Shown here piece after piece: positions 26,227 through 35,492 of a stretch of DNA of 64,000 bases. This DNA comes from Promethearchaeota archaeon (lineage in GTDB: Archaea > Asgardarchaeota > Thorarchaeia > Thorarchaeales > Thorarchaeaceae): contig WJMJ01000046.1 in the NCBI GenBank assembly GCA_014728035.1, forward strand, positions 1 through 64,000. Reading direction: 5' to 3'. Position numbers and translations under genes: made by a program. The notes beneath the pieces were generated by a model, which saw only the letters and a program-made list of their open reading frames with translations, made no database searches and had not been told where the DNA came from. Numbering within the stretch: the stretch's first letter is position 1; every line of letters starts with the position of its first letter.

Positions 26227-26967
26227 ATGCCTCTCTCTGAGAATCTATCAAACACAAGGTCTGTCACTCTAGTGGCAGTCTTTGCAGCAATGATCACGGT
26301 GTTAGATAGCATACCTGTCTTTCCAGGTTTCAGTAGTGGAATATGGGACTCGTGGATGTTTGTCCTGAGTCCACTTGTAGGAATTATGCTTGGGCCTGTT
26401 CTCGGAGCTATATCGGTCGGTATTGGCACATTTGCAGGACATTTGATTTTCTTTCGAGACCCCTTCGAGTTTTTCTTTATGTTTGGTGCTCCTTTAGGTT
26501 CTGCTTCTGCAGGATTTCTATATCGAAAAAAATGGAAGCCAGTATTGGGATTCTACTTACTATTTCTTGGAGCATACGCAGCATATCCAGTATCATGGCG
26601 CCTTCCTTTGTGGGGTATCTGGGATGTATTACTGGCATTTCTAATACTGATTTTATTCATTGCACTACAAGTACATCCAAGAACCACTCAATGGATGAAC
26701 GGAACTAAATCATCCAGACTTGTCTTTTCCACCACAATTGGACTGGAATTGGATGTCCTCTTTCGTATTTTTGTGTTTATCCCAGGTCAGACCTATTGGC
26801 TGTTTTACGGTTTCACCGTTGAGCAACTTCAAGTCTTGTGGTCAGTTGCTGCTATTATCACTCCTCTGAAAGTAGCTCTTGCAACAGTACTCACACTTGC
26901 TATTGCAGCTCCACTATTACGAATGGTCAATGAAATAGACGCTAGTAACATACAGTTTCAAGAATAG
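26227..26967 (+). CDS. ECF transporter S component-like membrane protein
   Basis: 246 residues with six or so hydrophobic helices. The N-terminal TRSVTLVAVFAAMITVLDSIPVFPG and LSPLVGIMLGPVLGAISVGIGTFAGHL are typical of ECF-type substrate-capture (S) subunits, as is FMFGAPLGSASAGFLYRKKWK. The substrate (vitamin, metal or queuosine precursor) cannot be told. No A/A'/T energising subunits are in the window, so it would share a module encoded elsewhere or act alone. Confidence 0.7.
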   Translation: MPLSENLSNTRSVTLVAVFAAMITVLDSIPVFPGFSSGIWDSWMFVLSPLVGIMLGPVLGAISVGIGTFAGHLIFFRDPFEFFFMFGAPLGSASAGFLYRKKWKPVLGFYLLFLGAYAAYPVSWRLPLWGIWDVLLAFLILILFIALQVHPRTTQWMNGTKSSRLVFSTTIGLELDVLFRIFVFIPGQTYWLFYGFTVEQLQVLWSVAAIITPLKVALATVLTLAIAAPLLRMVNEIDASNIQFQE

Positions 26968-27040
26968 TGTGACATGTAAGAAATTCTCAAAATGAATCAA
27001 GTATTTCGAGAATGAGATGCAAAATGAAAAAATAATTGCA

Positions 27041-27059
27041 GTGGGGAATGAATCCCCAC
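27041..27059 (-). terminator. Terminator of acs
   Basis: GTGGGGA/TCCCCAC stem with an ATGAA loop. In the minus direction it is followed by ATTATTTTTTCATTTT. It sits 14 bases past the acs stop codon. Confidence 0.65.
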
Positions 27060-27073
27060 ATAATCTAGTAGTT

Positions 27074-29068
27074 CTACTCAATCCGTTCGCGGATAAGGGT
27101 CTCAACAACAGTTGCGTCTGCAAGAGTGCTAGTGTCGCCAATGTCGTCAATCTTACCTGCGGCAATCCTCTTCAGGATTCGGCGCATGATCTTACCGCTT
27201 CGGGTCTTTGGTAGTGCGTCAGCAAACTGAATCTTTGCAGGCTTTGCAATAGGACCAATCTCTGTACGTACGTGCTGAGTGAGCTCCTTACGAAGGTCGT
27301 CGGTCTTGTCCACACCAGCTTTCAGGGTTGCAAAGACGTAGATGTCCTCACCCTTGATCTCGTGTGGGAAGCCAACAACTGCAGCCTCTGCGACAGCAGG
27401 GTGCTTGACTAACGCGGATTCAATCTCAGCGGTTCCAAGTCTGTGTCCGGATACCTTGAGTACGTCGTCTAGACGTCCCATAACGAAGTAGTAACCATCA
27501 TCGTTGGTTCTTGAACCGTCACCAGTGTAGTACATTGGCTTGCCGGTATCTGGATCCTTGAACTGACTCCAGTAGGTGGCTACGAATCTGTCATGGTCAC
27601 CCCAGACTGTTCTCATTAGACCAGGCCATGGGCGCTTCATACAGAGGTATCCTCCCTCATTGGCGCCAACTGGCTCTCCTGCCTCATCTACAATCACTGG
27701 GTCCACACCAAAGTATGGGAAGGTGCATGATCCAGGGATGGTTGGAGTAGATCCAGGTAGTGGAGTAATGATAACGCCCCCAGTTTCTGTCTGCCAATAT
27801 GTATCAACAATAGGACAGTTCTTTTTACCGATTTCCTCGTGGTACCACATCCAAGCTTCAGGGTTGATGGGTTCACCAACAGTACCGAGAAGGTTGAGGG
27901 TAGAGAGGTCGTGTTTACGTACAGGTTCCTCACCGAAACGCATGAGAGCACGGATAGCGGTGGGAGCGGTGTAGAACTGGTTAACCTTCCAGCGTTCAAC
28001 TTCTAGCCAGAAACGGTCGTTATCGGGGTAAGTTGGAACAGACTCGAACATAAGAGAGGTAGCACCGGCGGACAGAGGTCCGTAAGTGATGTAAGAGTGA
28101 CCAGTAATCCAGCCGATGTCGGCAGTACACCAGTATACATCGCCCTCGTGCCAGTCGAAGATGTGAAGGAAGGTATGAGTGGTGTAAACCATGTATCCAC
28201 CAATGGTGTGAAGTACACCCTTTGGCTTACCAGTTGAACCAGATGTGTAGAGGATAAATAGTGGGTCCTCAGCGTTCATCCATTCAGGTTCGCATTTGTC
28301 ATCGACCTTTTCATATTCTTCGTGGTACCAGACATCGCGACCTTCGGTCCATGGAGTATCATCCAATCCAACACGTTTGACAACGAGTACTTTCTCAACA
28401 ATTGGGGTTTCTTCGAGAGCAACATCTGCACCCTTCTTCTGTGGGATGACCTTACCAGCACGGTAGTAGCCATCAGCAGTAACAAGTACTTTGCCTTCAC
28501 AGTCAAGGATTCTGTCCTTGAGTGAGTCAGCAGTGAAACCACCAAATACAATGCTATGAATAGCACCGATTCGAACACAAGCAAGCATGATAATAGCAAG
28601 CTCAGGAATCATTGGTAGGTAGATAGTAACTCTGTCGCCCTTCTTGACACCGAGATTCTTCAAGACGTTGGCAGCCTTGTTGACCTCACTGAGAAGTTCT
28701 TTGTAAGTGTAAGTCTTGGACTCATCGAGTGGTTCACCTTGCCAAATCAGAGCGACTTGATCGCCTTTACCAGCCTCAACATGTTTGTCAAGGCAGTTGT
28801 ATGCCATGTTAGTGACACCATCTTCGAACCAGGTGAATTCTGCTTTTTCAGCATCCTTGATAACTAGTCCTTTAGTAGGTTCTTTCTTCCAGTAACACAA
28901 TTCTTTTGCAGCTTTAAGCCAGAAATCGTCGGGATTCTCAACAGACTCCTTCCAGATCTTCATTCGCTCTTCATGGCTTTTGATGTAAGCCTTATCGACG
29001 AAGCTCTTTGGAGGTGGAAAACGACGTTCCTCCTGACTTGTGACAGTGATTTTTTTCTCATCAGACAT
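27074..29068 (-). CDS. acs: Acetyl-CoA synthetase (AMP-forming)
   Basis: 664 residues, the usual Acs length. The ATP-binding loop YTSGSTGKPKGVLHT is at ~280, YWQTETGG at ~430, and the hinge/ATP-binding YTGDGSRTNDDGYYFVMGRLDDVLKVSGHRLG at ~515-545. The regulatory lysine motif KTRSGKIMRRILKRIA is near the C terminus. It makes acetyl-CoA from acetate, ATP and CoA in the cytoplasm. The ATG follows GGTGA at good spacing. The gene is visibly more GC-rich (about 45-52 percent in sampled lines) than its neighbours, which suggests strong codon bias and high expression, or transfer. Confidence 0.96.
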   Translation of the reverse strand: MSDEKKITVTSQEERRFPPPKSFVDKAYIKSHEERMKIWKESVENPDDFWLKAAKELCYWKKEPTKGLVIKDAEKAEFTWFEDGVTNMAYNCLDKHVEAGKGDQVALIWQGEPLDESKTYTYKELLSEVNKAANVLKNLGVKKGDRVTIYLPMIPELAIIMLACVRIGAIHSIVFGGFTADSLKDRILDCEGKVLVTADGYYRAGKVIPQKKGADVALEETPIVEKVLVVKRVGLDDTPWTEGRDVWYHEEYEKVDDKCEPEWMNAEDPLFILYTSGSTGKPKGVLHTIGGYMVYTTHTFLHIFDWHEGDVYWCTADIGWITGHSYITYGPLSAGATSLMFESVPTYPDNDRFWLEVERWKVNQFYTAPTAIRALMRFGEEPVRKHDLSTLNLLGTVGEPINPEAWMWYHEEIGKKNCPIVDTYWQTETGGVIITPLPGSTPTIPGSCTFPYFGVDPVIVDEAGEPVGANEGGYLCMKRPWPGLMRTVWGDHDRFVATYWSQFKDPDTGKPMYYTGDGSRTNDDGYYFVMGRLDDVLKVSGHRLGTAEIESALVKHPAVAEAAVVGFPHEIKGEDIYVFATLKAGVDKTDDLRKELTQHVRTEIGPIAKPAKIQFADALPKTRSGKIMRRILKRIAAGKIDDIGDTSTLADATVVETLIRERIE

Positions 29069-29261
29069 CTAAATGTCACCTAAATAGGTTTGATGCTTTG
29101 GACGGCCAGCATATATCTCCCTATATGAAGCTTGTCCATTGGTGGAATTTTCCAGAGAAAATACGGTATGTGTCGAACAACGATTATAAAAAAAGTGAAG
29201 GGGCGGTAACAAAAAGTTTCCACCCAAAAATACCAATCTCTTACGGGATAGAAGATGTTTG

Positions 29262-30404
29262 CTAGTCTTCCACACTATCGGTCTCAGAGAGCTCTTCAGG
29301 GTCCATTATTCTCTGTTCTGGCATCATGCTGGATACTGGATCGACTCTGAATCCAAATCTTCTAAGACGAGCAGATGAGGGCCTTTCTCTGGCCACAGTA
29401 TCTACATGTTTCTTTGAACCATAGAGATGAATTGGTATACCATCATGCAAAATGAAAAGGCCCTCCCATGATTTATCACGAAAACGGTAGAGGTCTCCGA
29501 TTCCAGAAGCCTTCAGACTAGTGAGTTTAGTCTTCTTCAACTCATCAGTAAGAGAGGAAAAGAGGGCTTCGAATGATTCTGGACTATCCGCTTCGTCTGA
29601 ATCCGATTTAATGAAATACTTATCGATTAGAAATCCTCGAAGAACCTCTTCACGGAAATGTTTCCATAGTTTTGATGACCCATATGCCTCAATACCAAGT
29701 ATTCGGCCATTATACACAACGACAACACCAACTTGGTCTTTGTTATCTGTAGCTTTCAATAGAGTGTCCAGAGTTTCCTTCAAATCCTCACGTGTTTCAA
29801 ATGCAGTTTCGTTCATTTCACGATAGCTTGAAGTGGGAGCATCAGCAGCAGTAAAACCCATACTTTCTTGAGCCGCATCTACATTTTCCCATACTGTACC
29901 TTGATCACCAGAAAATGCCATCGAATGCGCCATTTGAGAACTAACACGGCTATAAACGCGTTTGAATTTTGCCGTGGTTTTTTCGCCTCTAGAGCCACCA
30001 TAGCGCCATCGAGACATCTCAATGCATTTTGCAGGTATAGGGAGAGGACGTGATTCATCATGACCTGTAGGAACTATGACTGGTTCGAACACAGTACGGT
30101 CTTGCTTTCCACCTTGTACTTGAGAAAGGTATGGAATAAGTATTGGAACATCACCCTTGTTGATAGCATCGAGCTGTTCTACGCTCTCTACACTGGACTC
30201 TTGGACCCAACCAACCTCTTGGTCTAGAGCTTCATCTATACTTATGATAGGAGTGTTCGTGCTTCCAATAAGAGGGTATATTGAGAAACCAGATGCACTG
30301 GTTGGATTAAGTATCTTGTAGTGCTTTGATATCTCTTGTATTAGAGATTTTGCAGTAACCAACTGTATCACCAAATTAGCCACTAATACTAGTGGATACA
30401 ACAT
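29262..30404 (-). CDS. ARPP-1/DUF6569-like protein
   Basis: 380 residues. The pattern FSIYPLIG...ISIDEALDQEVGWVQE...VEQLDAINKGDVPILI...QGGKQDRTVFEPVIVP...PIPAKCIEMSRW matches the ARPP-1 (DUF6569) domain, seen in bacteria and archaea and linked to ADP-ribose and phosphatase contexts by gene-neighbourhood studies. The C-terminal 100 residues (SIGDLYRFRDKSWEGLFILHDGIPIHL type strands) complete the domain. No catalytic role is established. The first ~12 residues are hydrophobic, so the true start may be slightly downstream. Confidence 0.72.
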   Translation of the reverse strand: MLYPLVLVANLVIQLVTAKSLIQEISKHYKILNPTSASGFSIYPLIGSTNTPIISIDEALDQEVGWVQESSVESVEQLDAINKGDVPILIPYLSQVQGGKQDRTVFEPVIVPTGHDESRPLPIPAKCIEMSRWRYGGSRGEKTTAKFKRVYSRVSSQMAHSMAFSGDQGTVWENVDAAQESMGFTAADAPTSSYREMNETAFETREDLKETLDTLLKATDNKDQVGVVVVYNGRILGIEAYGSSKLWKHFREEVLRGFLIDKYFIKSDSDEADSPESFEALFSSLTDELKKTKLTSLKASGIGDLYRFRDKSWEGLFILHDGIPIHLYGSKKHVDTVARERPSSARLRRFGFRVDPVSSMMPEQRIMDPEELSETDSVED

Positions 30405-30451
30405 AATATACGCGAAATATGATAAATCTCTCGGATAAAAAAGAAGAAAAC

Positions 30452-30473
30452 GACAAGGACTTGTGTCCTTGTC
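30452..30473 (-). terminator. Terminator of the MFS (OFA) gene
   Basis: GACAAGGAC/GTCCTTGTC stem (9 bp) with a TTGT loop. In the minus direction a T-rich run follows. Confidence 0.65.
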
Positions 30474-30483
30474 AAACTAAATT

Positions 30484-31827
30484 CTATTCGGTTGTAGGGG
30501 GTTCAATCTCAGGCTCAATTGGTTCTGAGATATCAGCACCTTCTGGTTCAGCCTTTCCCTTCAGTATGAAGATCAAGATTAGAGCAATAATTGCAAGAAT
30601 ACCAGTGATTATGAATGCGTAGGAATATCCTAAAGCTTCACTTCCAGTGGTTAGCTCGAAGAAATCAACAAAGGATCCTGCAACTAAACCACCAAGGATT
30701 CCCGCAATACCATATGATGTGAACATGACACCATAGTTCTTACCTACATTCTTTGATCCCCAGAAGTCTGCTGTTGCAGATGGGAATAATGCAAAGTTAC
30801 CACCAAAGCAGAAACCAATAACAGACGCGATTGCCATTACAACAAGCCAGCTTGTTGCACCAGGAGCTGAAACTCCAGCAAATGCAAACATAGCGATGGC
30901 AAGTACTAGGAACATCAGCATCATTGTGGTTTCTCTTCCAAGCTTGTCAGATACAGTACCCCAGAAGATTCGACCTGCTGCATTCAGTAGACTCATGACT
31001 CCAACTAGAATTACTGCGTTAGTTGCAGCATCTATTAGAGTTGCAGCGGACTTGACATTTCCAAGAGTCATTAGACCTGCAGTGGCTGCAAATACAAATG
31101 CGAGCCATAGAAGCCAGAAGCGTCCGTCACGAATCATCTCACTAGGAGTTATCTCGAGGCCCTTACCATCTGCGGTTGTAGTTGGTGGTGTGAAACCCTC
31201 TGGTAGCCAACCCTCAGGAGGATTGACAAGAGTCTGTGCACCAAGTACTACAAGAACCAGATAGACAGCACCAAGAACTAGGAAGGGCATTCCAATGCTC
31301 GCTGCGCCTGGTAGACCATAGAAATCAAGGAGGAATTGTTCTACATAGCCAAATGCGAGAGCACCTGCCCCGAATCCAGCTACAGCAATTCCGGTAATAG
31401 CACCTTTTTTATCAGGGAACCATTTTACCAGTGCGGCAATTGGGCATACATATGCGAATCCAATACCAGCACCACCGATAATTCCGTATGTGATAATGAG
31501 CCAAATTGTTCCAATGACTTCGTTACCAGCTGAAACTATGTCCACAAGCATGGCTAGAATGTAACCAAGACCAAGAAGAATACCACCTACAGTGGCCACC
31601 TTTCTGGGTCCTACTCGATCCTGCCAGCGACCTGCAAATATCATGAACAACGCAAATGAAGCCAGACCTGCAGCAAAAGGCAGCTGAGTAAGAATAGAGG
31701 CCCAATTATAGGCTCCTTCTCTTAGAGCAGTCTGGAAGAAGCTCCAAGCATATATGCTGCCCAGACAGAGCTGAACAATCAAAGCGCCGATTATTACGAC
31801 GTAACGATTACCAACGTTTTCAGACAT
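30484..31827 (-). CDS. MFS transporter, oxalate/formate antiporter (OFA) family
   Basis: 447 residues with 12 transmembrane helices. The N terminus RYVVIIGALIVQLCLGSIYAWSFF is the hallmark of the OFA family, as are FGAGALAFGYVEQFL, GAGIGFAYVCPIAALVKWFPDKKG and GRIFWGTVSDKLGRE. Known OFA members exchange oxalate/formate or carry small monocarboxylates; here acetate or formate would fit the neighbouring acs and CoA-transferase genes, but that is inferred. The ATG at 31827 follows GGTGA and is preferred over 31869. Confidence 0.88.
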   Translation of the reverse strand: MSENVGNRYVVIIGALIVQLCLGSIYAWSFFQTALREGAYNWASILTQLPFAAGLASFALFMIFAGRWQDRVGPRKVATVGGILLGLGYILAMLVDIVSAGNEVIGTIWLIITYGIIGGAGIGFAYVCPIAALVKWFPDKKGAITGIAVAGFGAGALAFGYVEQFLLDFYGLPGAASIGMPFLVLGAVYLVLVVLGAQTLVNPPEGWLPEGFTPPTTTADGKGLEITPSEMIRDGRFWLLWLAFVFAATAGLMTLGNVKSAATLIDAATNAVILVGVMSLLNAAGRIFWGTVSDKLGRETTMMLMFLVLAIAMFAFAGVSAPGATSWLVVMAIASVIGFCFGGNFALFPSATADFWGSKNVGKNYGVMFTSYGIAGILGGLVAGSFVDFFELTTGSEALGYSYAFIITGILAIIALILIFILKGKAEPEGADISEPIEPEIEPPTTE

Positions 31828-31972
31828 TTTATCTTTCACCTTGAGTTGGCGAATCCTAAGCTTGGCCATTCGAACGATACTAAAAGCCTTCCGACTCAGA
31901 AGTATACCAAGTGCAAAATCCTATATGGAAGATACGAACGAACACACATAGAGCTCAATCGAGGGAAACGCT

Positions 31973-33859
31973 ATGGCCGATAATAAATGGGAAGAAAAAT
32001 ACACGAAAAAAGTACTTACAGCTACAAAGGCAATCCGTAAGATAAAGAGAGGTAGCAGGATATTTCTTGGCACTGGATGTGGCGTTCCATATCATCTTGT
32101 ACAAGAACTTGCTAACAATGCAGGAAAGATGGCGGACAACGAAATTGTTCATCTTTTAACTCTTGGAGATACCCCTTCTGCAGATCCGAAGTTTCAAACC
32201 CAGTTTAGACACAACAGTTTCTTCATATCTGCCAACATGAGAGATGCAGTAGCTGAAGGCCGAGCTGACTATACCCCCATTATGCTATCAGACATTCCCA
32301 GATTGTTCCGTTCTCGAAAGATGCCCTTGGATGTAGCACTTATCCAAGTCAGCCCACCAGACGAGCATGGATACTGCTCTATGGGTATCGCAGTAGATAT
32401 TACAAAATCAGGCGCGGAATCAGCAAATCTTGTCATTGCCCAAGTCAATGACAGAATGCCTATGACCCATGGAGACTCCTTCATCAATGTGCGAGACATA
32501 GACTATCTAGTGCCATACAATGAACCCCTTAGAATTTTCGAGTCACAACAAATTGATGAAAAAATTGACAAAATTGGCTCTTATGTAGCCAGATTGATTG
32601 AAAACGAGTCTACTTTGGAACTTGGAATAGGAGCACTCCCTCAAGCAGTCTGCAACAACCTCCTGGATACAGGAGTTAGAGATTTGGGAATTCATACCGA
32701 GATGTTTAGCGATAGTCTAATACCACTCATTGAGAAAGAGGTGGTCACTTGTAAGAAAAAGAATCTACACAGAGGAAAAGTGATTGCATCATTTGCAATG
32801 GGTACCGAGAAACTCTATGACTATGTTGACGGAAATCCGTTCTTTGAGTTCCATCCAAGTGAGTACGTAAATGACCCATATATAATTGGACAAAATAACA
32901 AGATGATTGCAATTAACTCAGCCTTAGAGATAGACCTCACAGGTCAGGTATGTGCAGATTCTATTGGACACAAATTCTACAGCGGCATCGGAGGGCAGGT
33001 TGATTTCATCAGAGGTGCATCTCGGTCACCCAATGGGCGTGCAATCATCTGTATGGAATCTACGGCCATGAATGGTCAGATATCTCGAATTGTGCCCCGA
33101 CTCAGTGAAGGGGCAGGTGTAGTGACAACAAGAGGAGATGTAGAAGTAATTGTCACAGAATATGGACTTGCGACTCTCCATGGGAAGACCATTAGAGAGA
33201 GAGTTCTCTCATTAATTGCAATTGCTCATCCAAAGTTCAGAAACGAGCTATTAGAAGCTGCTAAGACCATGAAATATGTCTTCGAGGACCAAGTGCCATT
33301 CCAGGCGAAAGGTACATACTTTGCCTCAGAATACGAGACCGTCGAAACATTCAAGGGACCTGATGGAAAAGTAGAGGTGTTCTTCAGGCTAATTCGTCCG
33401 GATGACACCGACAGAATCAAAGCCCTGTTCTATGACTTGAGTGAAGAGTCGATATTCTTTAGATTCTTAACTCCATTGAGAAGTCTAAGAAGGCAGACCC
33501 TACAACAGTTCTATGATGTGGATCAAGATGCAGATATCTCGATAGTAGCAGTCATCAGACCTGATGAAGAGGAAGAAACCGAGAGAATTATTGGTGCAGG
33601 AAGATATCTTCTAAATAGAAATACCAATGAAGCAGAATTTGCTATTGTGGTTCAAGATGAATATCAAGGTAAAGGAATCGGTACATTTCTCCTTAATCAC
33701 CTGATGCGAATTGCTAAGAGTAAGGGTGTGGATGCCTTCATTGCTTATGTACATCCAAGAAATCAACCAATGATACGGTTCTTACACAAGACAGGTAAGA
33801 TTGTCGAGAGCAAAATGAGCTTGGCCGATGAAGAATACATCTTTAAACTGAAACTGTAG
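31973..33859 (+). CDS. Acetyl-CoA hydrolase/CoA-transferase fused to GNAT acetyltransferase
   Basis: 628 residues. Residues ~1-440 are a 4-hydroxybutyrate/acetate CoA-transferase: GSRIFLGTGCGVPYHLV, ELGIGALPQAV, the catalytic Glu in GIHTEMFSDS (~238), and FYSGIGGQVDFIRGA. Residues ~470-628 are a GNAT domain (VFFRLIRPDDTDRIKALFYDLSEE, QDEYQGKGIGTFLL with the acetyl-CoA pyrophosphate loop). Similar fusions are known. The GNAT part could acetylate the synthetase or another partner, linking to acs 3 kb away. The C terminus lies in a bidirectional hairpin. Confidence 0.9.
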   Translation: MADNKWEEKYTKKVLTATKAIRKIKRGSRIFLGTGCGVPYHLVQELANNAGKMADNEIVHLLTLGDTPSADPKFQTQFRHNSFFISANMRDAVAEGRADYTPIMLSDIPRLFRSRKMPLDVALIQVSPPDEHGYCSMGIAVDITKSGAESANLVIAQVNDRMPMTHGDSFINVRDIDYLVPYNEPLRIFESQQIDEKIDKIGSYVARLIENESTLELGIGALPQAVCNNLLDTGVRDLGIHTEMFSDSLIPLIEKEVVTCKKKNLHRGKVIASFAMGTEKLYDYVDGNPFFEFHPSEYVNDPYIIGQNNKMIAINSALEIDLTGQVCADSIGHKFYSGIGGQVDFIRGASRSPNGRAIICMESTAMNGQISRIVPRLSEGAGVVTTRGDVEVIVTEYGLATLHGKTIRERVLSLIAIAHPKFRNELLEAAKTMKYVFEDQVPFQAKGTYFASEYETVETFKGPDGKVEVFFRLIRPDDTDRIKALFYDLSEESIFFRFLTPLRSLRRQTLQQFYDVDQDADISIVAVIRPDEEEETERIIGAGRYLLNRNTNEAEFAIVVQDEYQGKGIGTFLLNHLMRIAKSKGVDAFIAYVHPRNQPMIRFLHKTGKIVESKMSLADEEYIFKLKL

Positions 33860-33878
33860 AGGGGATTTTCCCTCTACA
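33855..33878. terminator. Bidirectional hairpin between convergent CoA-transferase and nucleotidyltransferase genes
   Basis: TGTAGAGGG/CCCTCTACA stem (9 bp) with a GATTTT loop. Both TAG stop codons lie inside the stem, as at 5947-5970. Confidence 0.6.
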
Positions 33879-34695
33879 TGTAGCTGTGCCGAATCTGTCC
33901 AGGACGCCCATCAGGATGGATGGTTTCAAGGAAGGTTGTTATGGGATCATTGGGAAACTCATAGCCATCATCAAGAATCAATTGACGTAACTGTTTGTAG
34001 AGTGTACCAACGGTTGTCATGGAAGGATTGTCTAAGGCGTCACAAAATACTTTGAAGGTTTCATCGCTCATACCTATTTTTTTCGCATGCATTGACCACC
34101 ATTTCAAGGGAGGTGTCCATGATTTCTTGATAGTGAACCAGAGGTTGACACCTGCAACAATCGCACGGTAGAGATTGACCTTTGCATCATAGTGGAACTC
34201 ACGTTTAGTATCGATGTGTGCAGCACCAACTGCACCTTGCATTAAGACATATTTATTCTTCAATCGCTCGAGATGTTGGTCCTCAGGATATTCAGCTAAC
34301 TTCTTGCGCCATTCTTCAAGTTTCCCTGATGAGTCATGTATGACAACTCCTTCTACATAGGGAAAGTGATCAATGTCTAAAGGCGAGTCGATTTGTTGCT
34401 CGAACCAAGCGTCAGAGATGGGAGAAAAGTCAATGACCAATCTCTTAGGTTCTATGCTCTCATCGAACTCAAGCCATATGGTATCATTGAGTTCAAGGCT
34501 GTTGTAATAGTCATCAGTCACGTAAATCAAAGCATCCCAATCAGTATTGGGCAAAGCGAATCCTGTTGCTCTGCTTCCCCACAACATGATTCCGAGTACA
34601 TGAGGTTCTTCAATCAAAAGTTCTAACCGCTCACGAACTTGAACATTATCAATCTCGTTAATGGATGTAGGAACATCTATCGAAATATTCGTCAT
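33874..34695 (-). CDS. Nucleotidyltransferase domain protein
   Basis: 273 residues. The N-terminal Pol beta-like core has WGSRATGFALPNTDWDALIYV (~40-60) with Asp residues for metal binding. The following region (LVIDFSPISDAWFEQQ) supplies the third acidic strand. The C-terminal half is helical, as in aminoglycoside adenylyltransferase-like and HEPN-associated proteins. The substrate (drug, RNA or protein) cannot be told. It ends in Met-stop inside the shared hairpin. Confidence 0.75.
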   Translation of the reverse strand: MTNISIDVPTSINEIDNVQVRERLELLIEEPHVLGIMLWGSRATGFALPNTDWDALIYVTDDYYNSLELNDTIWLEFDESIEPKRLVIDFSPISDAWFEQQIDSPLDIDHFPYVEGVVIHDSSGKLEEWRKKLAEYPEDQHLERLKNKYVLMQGAVGAAHIDTKREFHYDAKVNLYRAIVAGVNLWFTIKKSWTPPLKWWSMHAKKIGMSDETFKVFCDALDNPSMTTVGTLYKQLRQLILDDGYEFPNDPITTFLETIHPDGRPGQIRHSYM

Positions 34696-34752
34696 CAGAG
34701 TGCCTCAAGACATGAAGCAATGATTTCCAATTAAACAATCAGTTTACTGCCA

Positions 34753-35208
34753 TCATGGAAATTGTGTACTAGGACCATCTTTAATCAGCATCGGGTTCAT
34801 CCCTTGATGAATGCTCTCAATCCAGCGGTCATATTCATCAAAAGAACGTAATCCTTCGACGCGTCCAACTGGATATCCTTTCTTGAATGCGATGACAAGA
34901 GGGACACCTAACACATCAAATTCTTCTCTTGCGGAAGGAATGGCATCAATGTCTAACATTGCAAAGTATACCTTTGACTTGTATTCATTTGCAAGGTCTT
35001 TGAGAAGAGGTTTCAACTGCTCGCAATAGGGACAGATTGTACGATACAAGAGAAGAAGAGAAGTTCTTGCATGTCCAATCTGTTTCTTATACTCCGCACC
35101 TAACTCGTTCAGCTCTCCATTAGCAAAACTTTCCGGGTTGCCACCAGAAATGTGAGCATCCAGCTTCCTTGCAAGTGATTCAACTCCATCTTTCTCATCA
35201 TAATTCAT
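34753..35208 (-). CDS. Thioredoxin-fold protein with CPYC motif
   Basis: About 151 residues. A helical N terminus (DEKDGVESLARKLDAHIS) is followed by a thioredoxin domain with the active site TICPYCEQLKPLL and the cis-Pro strand VLGVPLVIAFKKG. CPYC is glutaredoxin-like, while the domain order is thioredoxin-like. It could be a disulphide reductase or an adaptor. The start at 35208 is chosen because the longer ORF (35328) would overlap tRNA-Ile. GGTG lies upstream of the ATG. Confidence 0.85.
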   Translation of the reverse strand: MNYDEKDGVESLARKLDAHISGGNPESFANGELNELGAEYKKQIGHARTSLLLLYRTICPYCEQLKPLLKDLANEYKSKVYFAMLDIDAIPSAREEFDVLGVPLVIAFKKGYPVGRVEGLRSFDEYDRWIESIHQGMNPMLIKDGPSTQFP

Positions 35209-35302
35209 TCTGAACACCAAAGGTCTACTGTTAGGAATATGTAATTTAACCGTATTAGTATATGGAATTGATATCTTAAATTCTAATAATAGCGAGAAAT
35301 AA

Positions 35303-35380
35303 TGGTGGGCCCGGGGTGATTTGAACACCCGGCTTCCGCCTTATCAGAGCGGCGCTATAACCAGTCTAAGCCACGGGCCC
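35303..35380 (-). tRNA. tRNA-Ile(GAT), no intron
   Basis: Acceptor stem GGGCCCG/CGGGCCC with A73 and an encoded CCA. Anticodon stem CCGCT/GGCGG (one T-G pair) with loop CTGATAA, anticodon GAT. T arm with TTCAAAT and no interruption. It is the only tRNA of the six without any intron, which makes it a useful internal control. Confidence 0.97.
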
Positions 35381-35492
35381 AGTGGCGTGATTCATCGGTG
35401 GCGTAATTCAGTTGGTCAAAGTTCTAGATAAAAACGTTACGACAACTACACTTGACCACCAGATGGATTTCATGTGGAACAGGGAAGGGGGA

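Noticed and set aside
35209..35328. N-terminal extension of the thioredoxin-like ORF
   Set aside because: It runs into the tRNA-Ile gene, so it cannot be the natural start.
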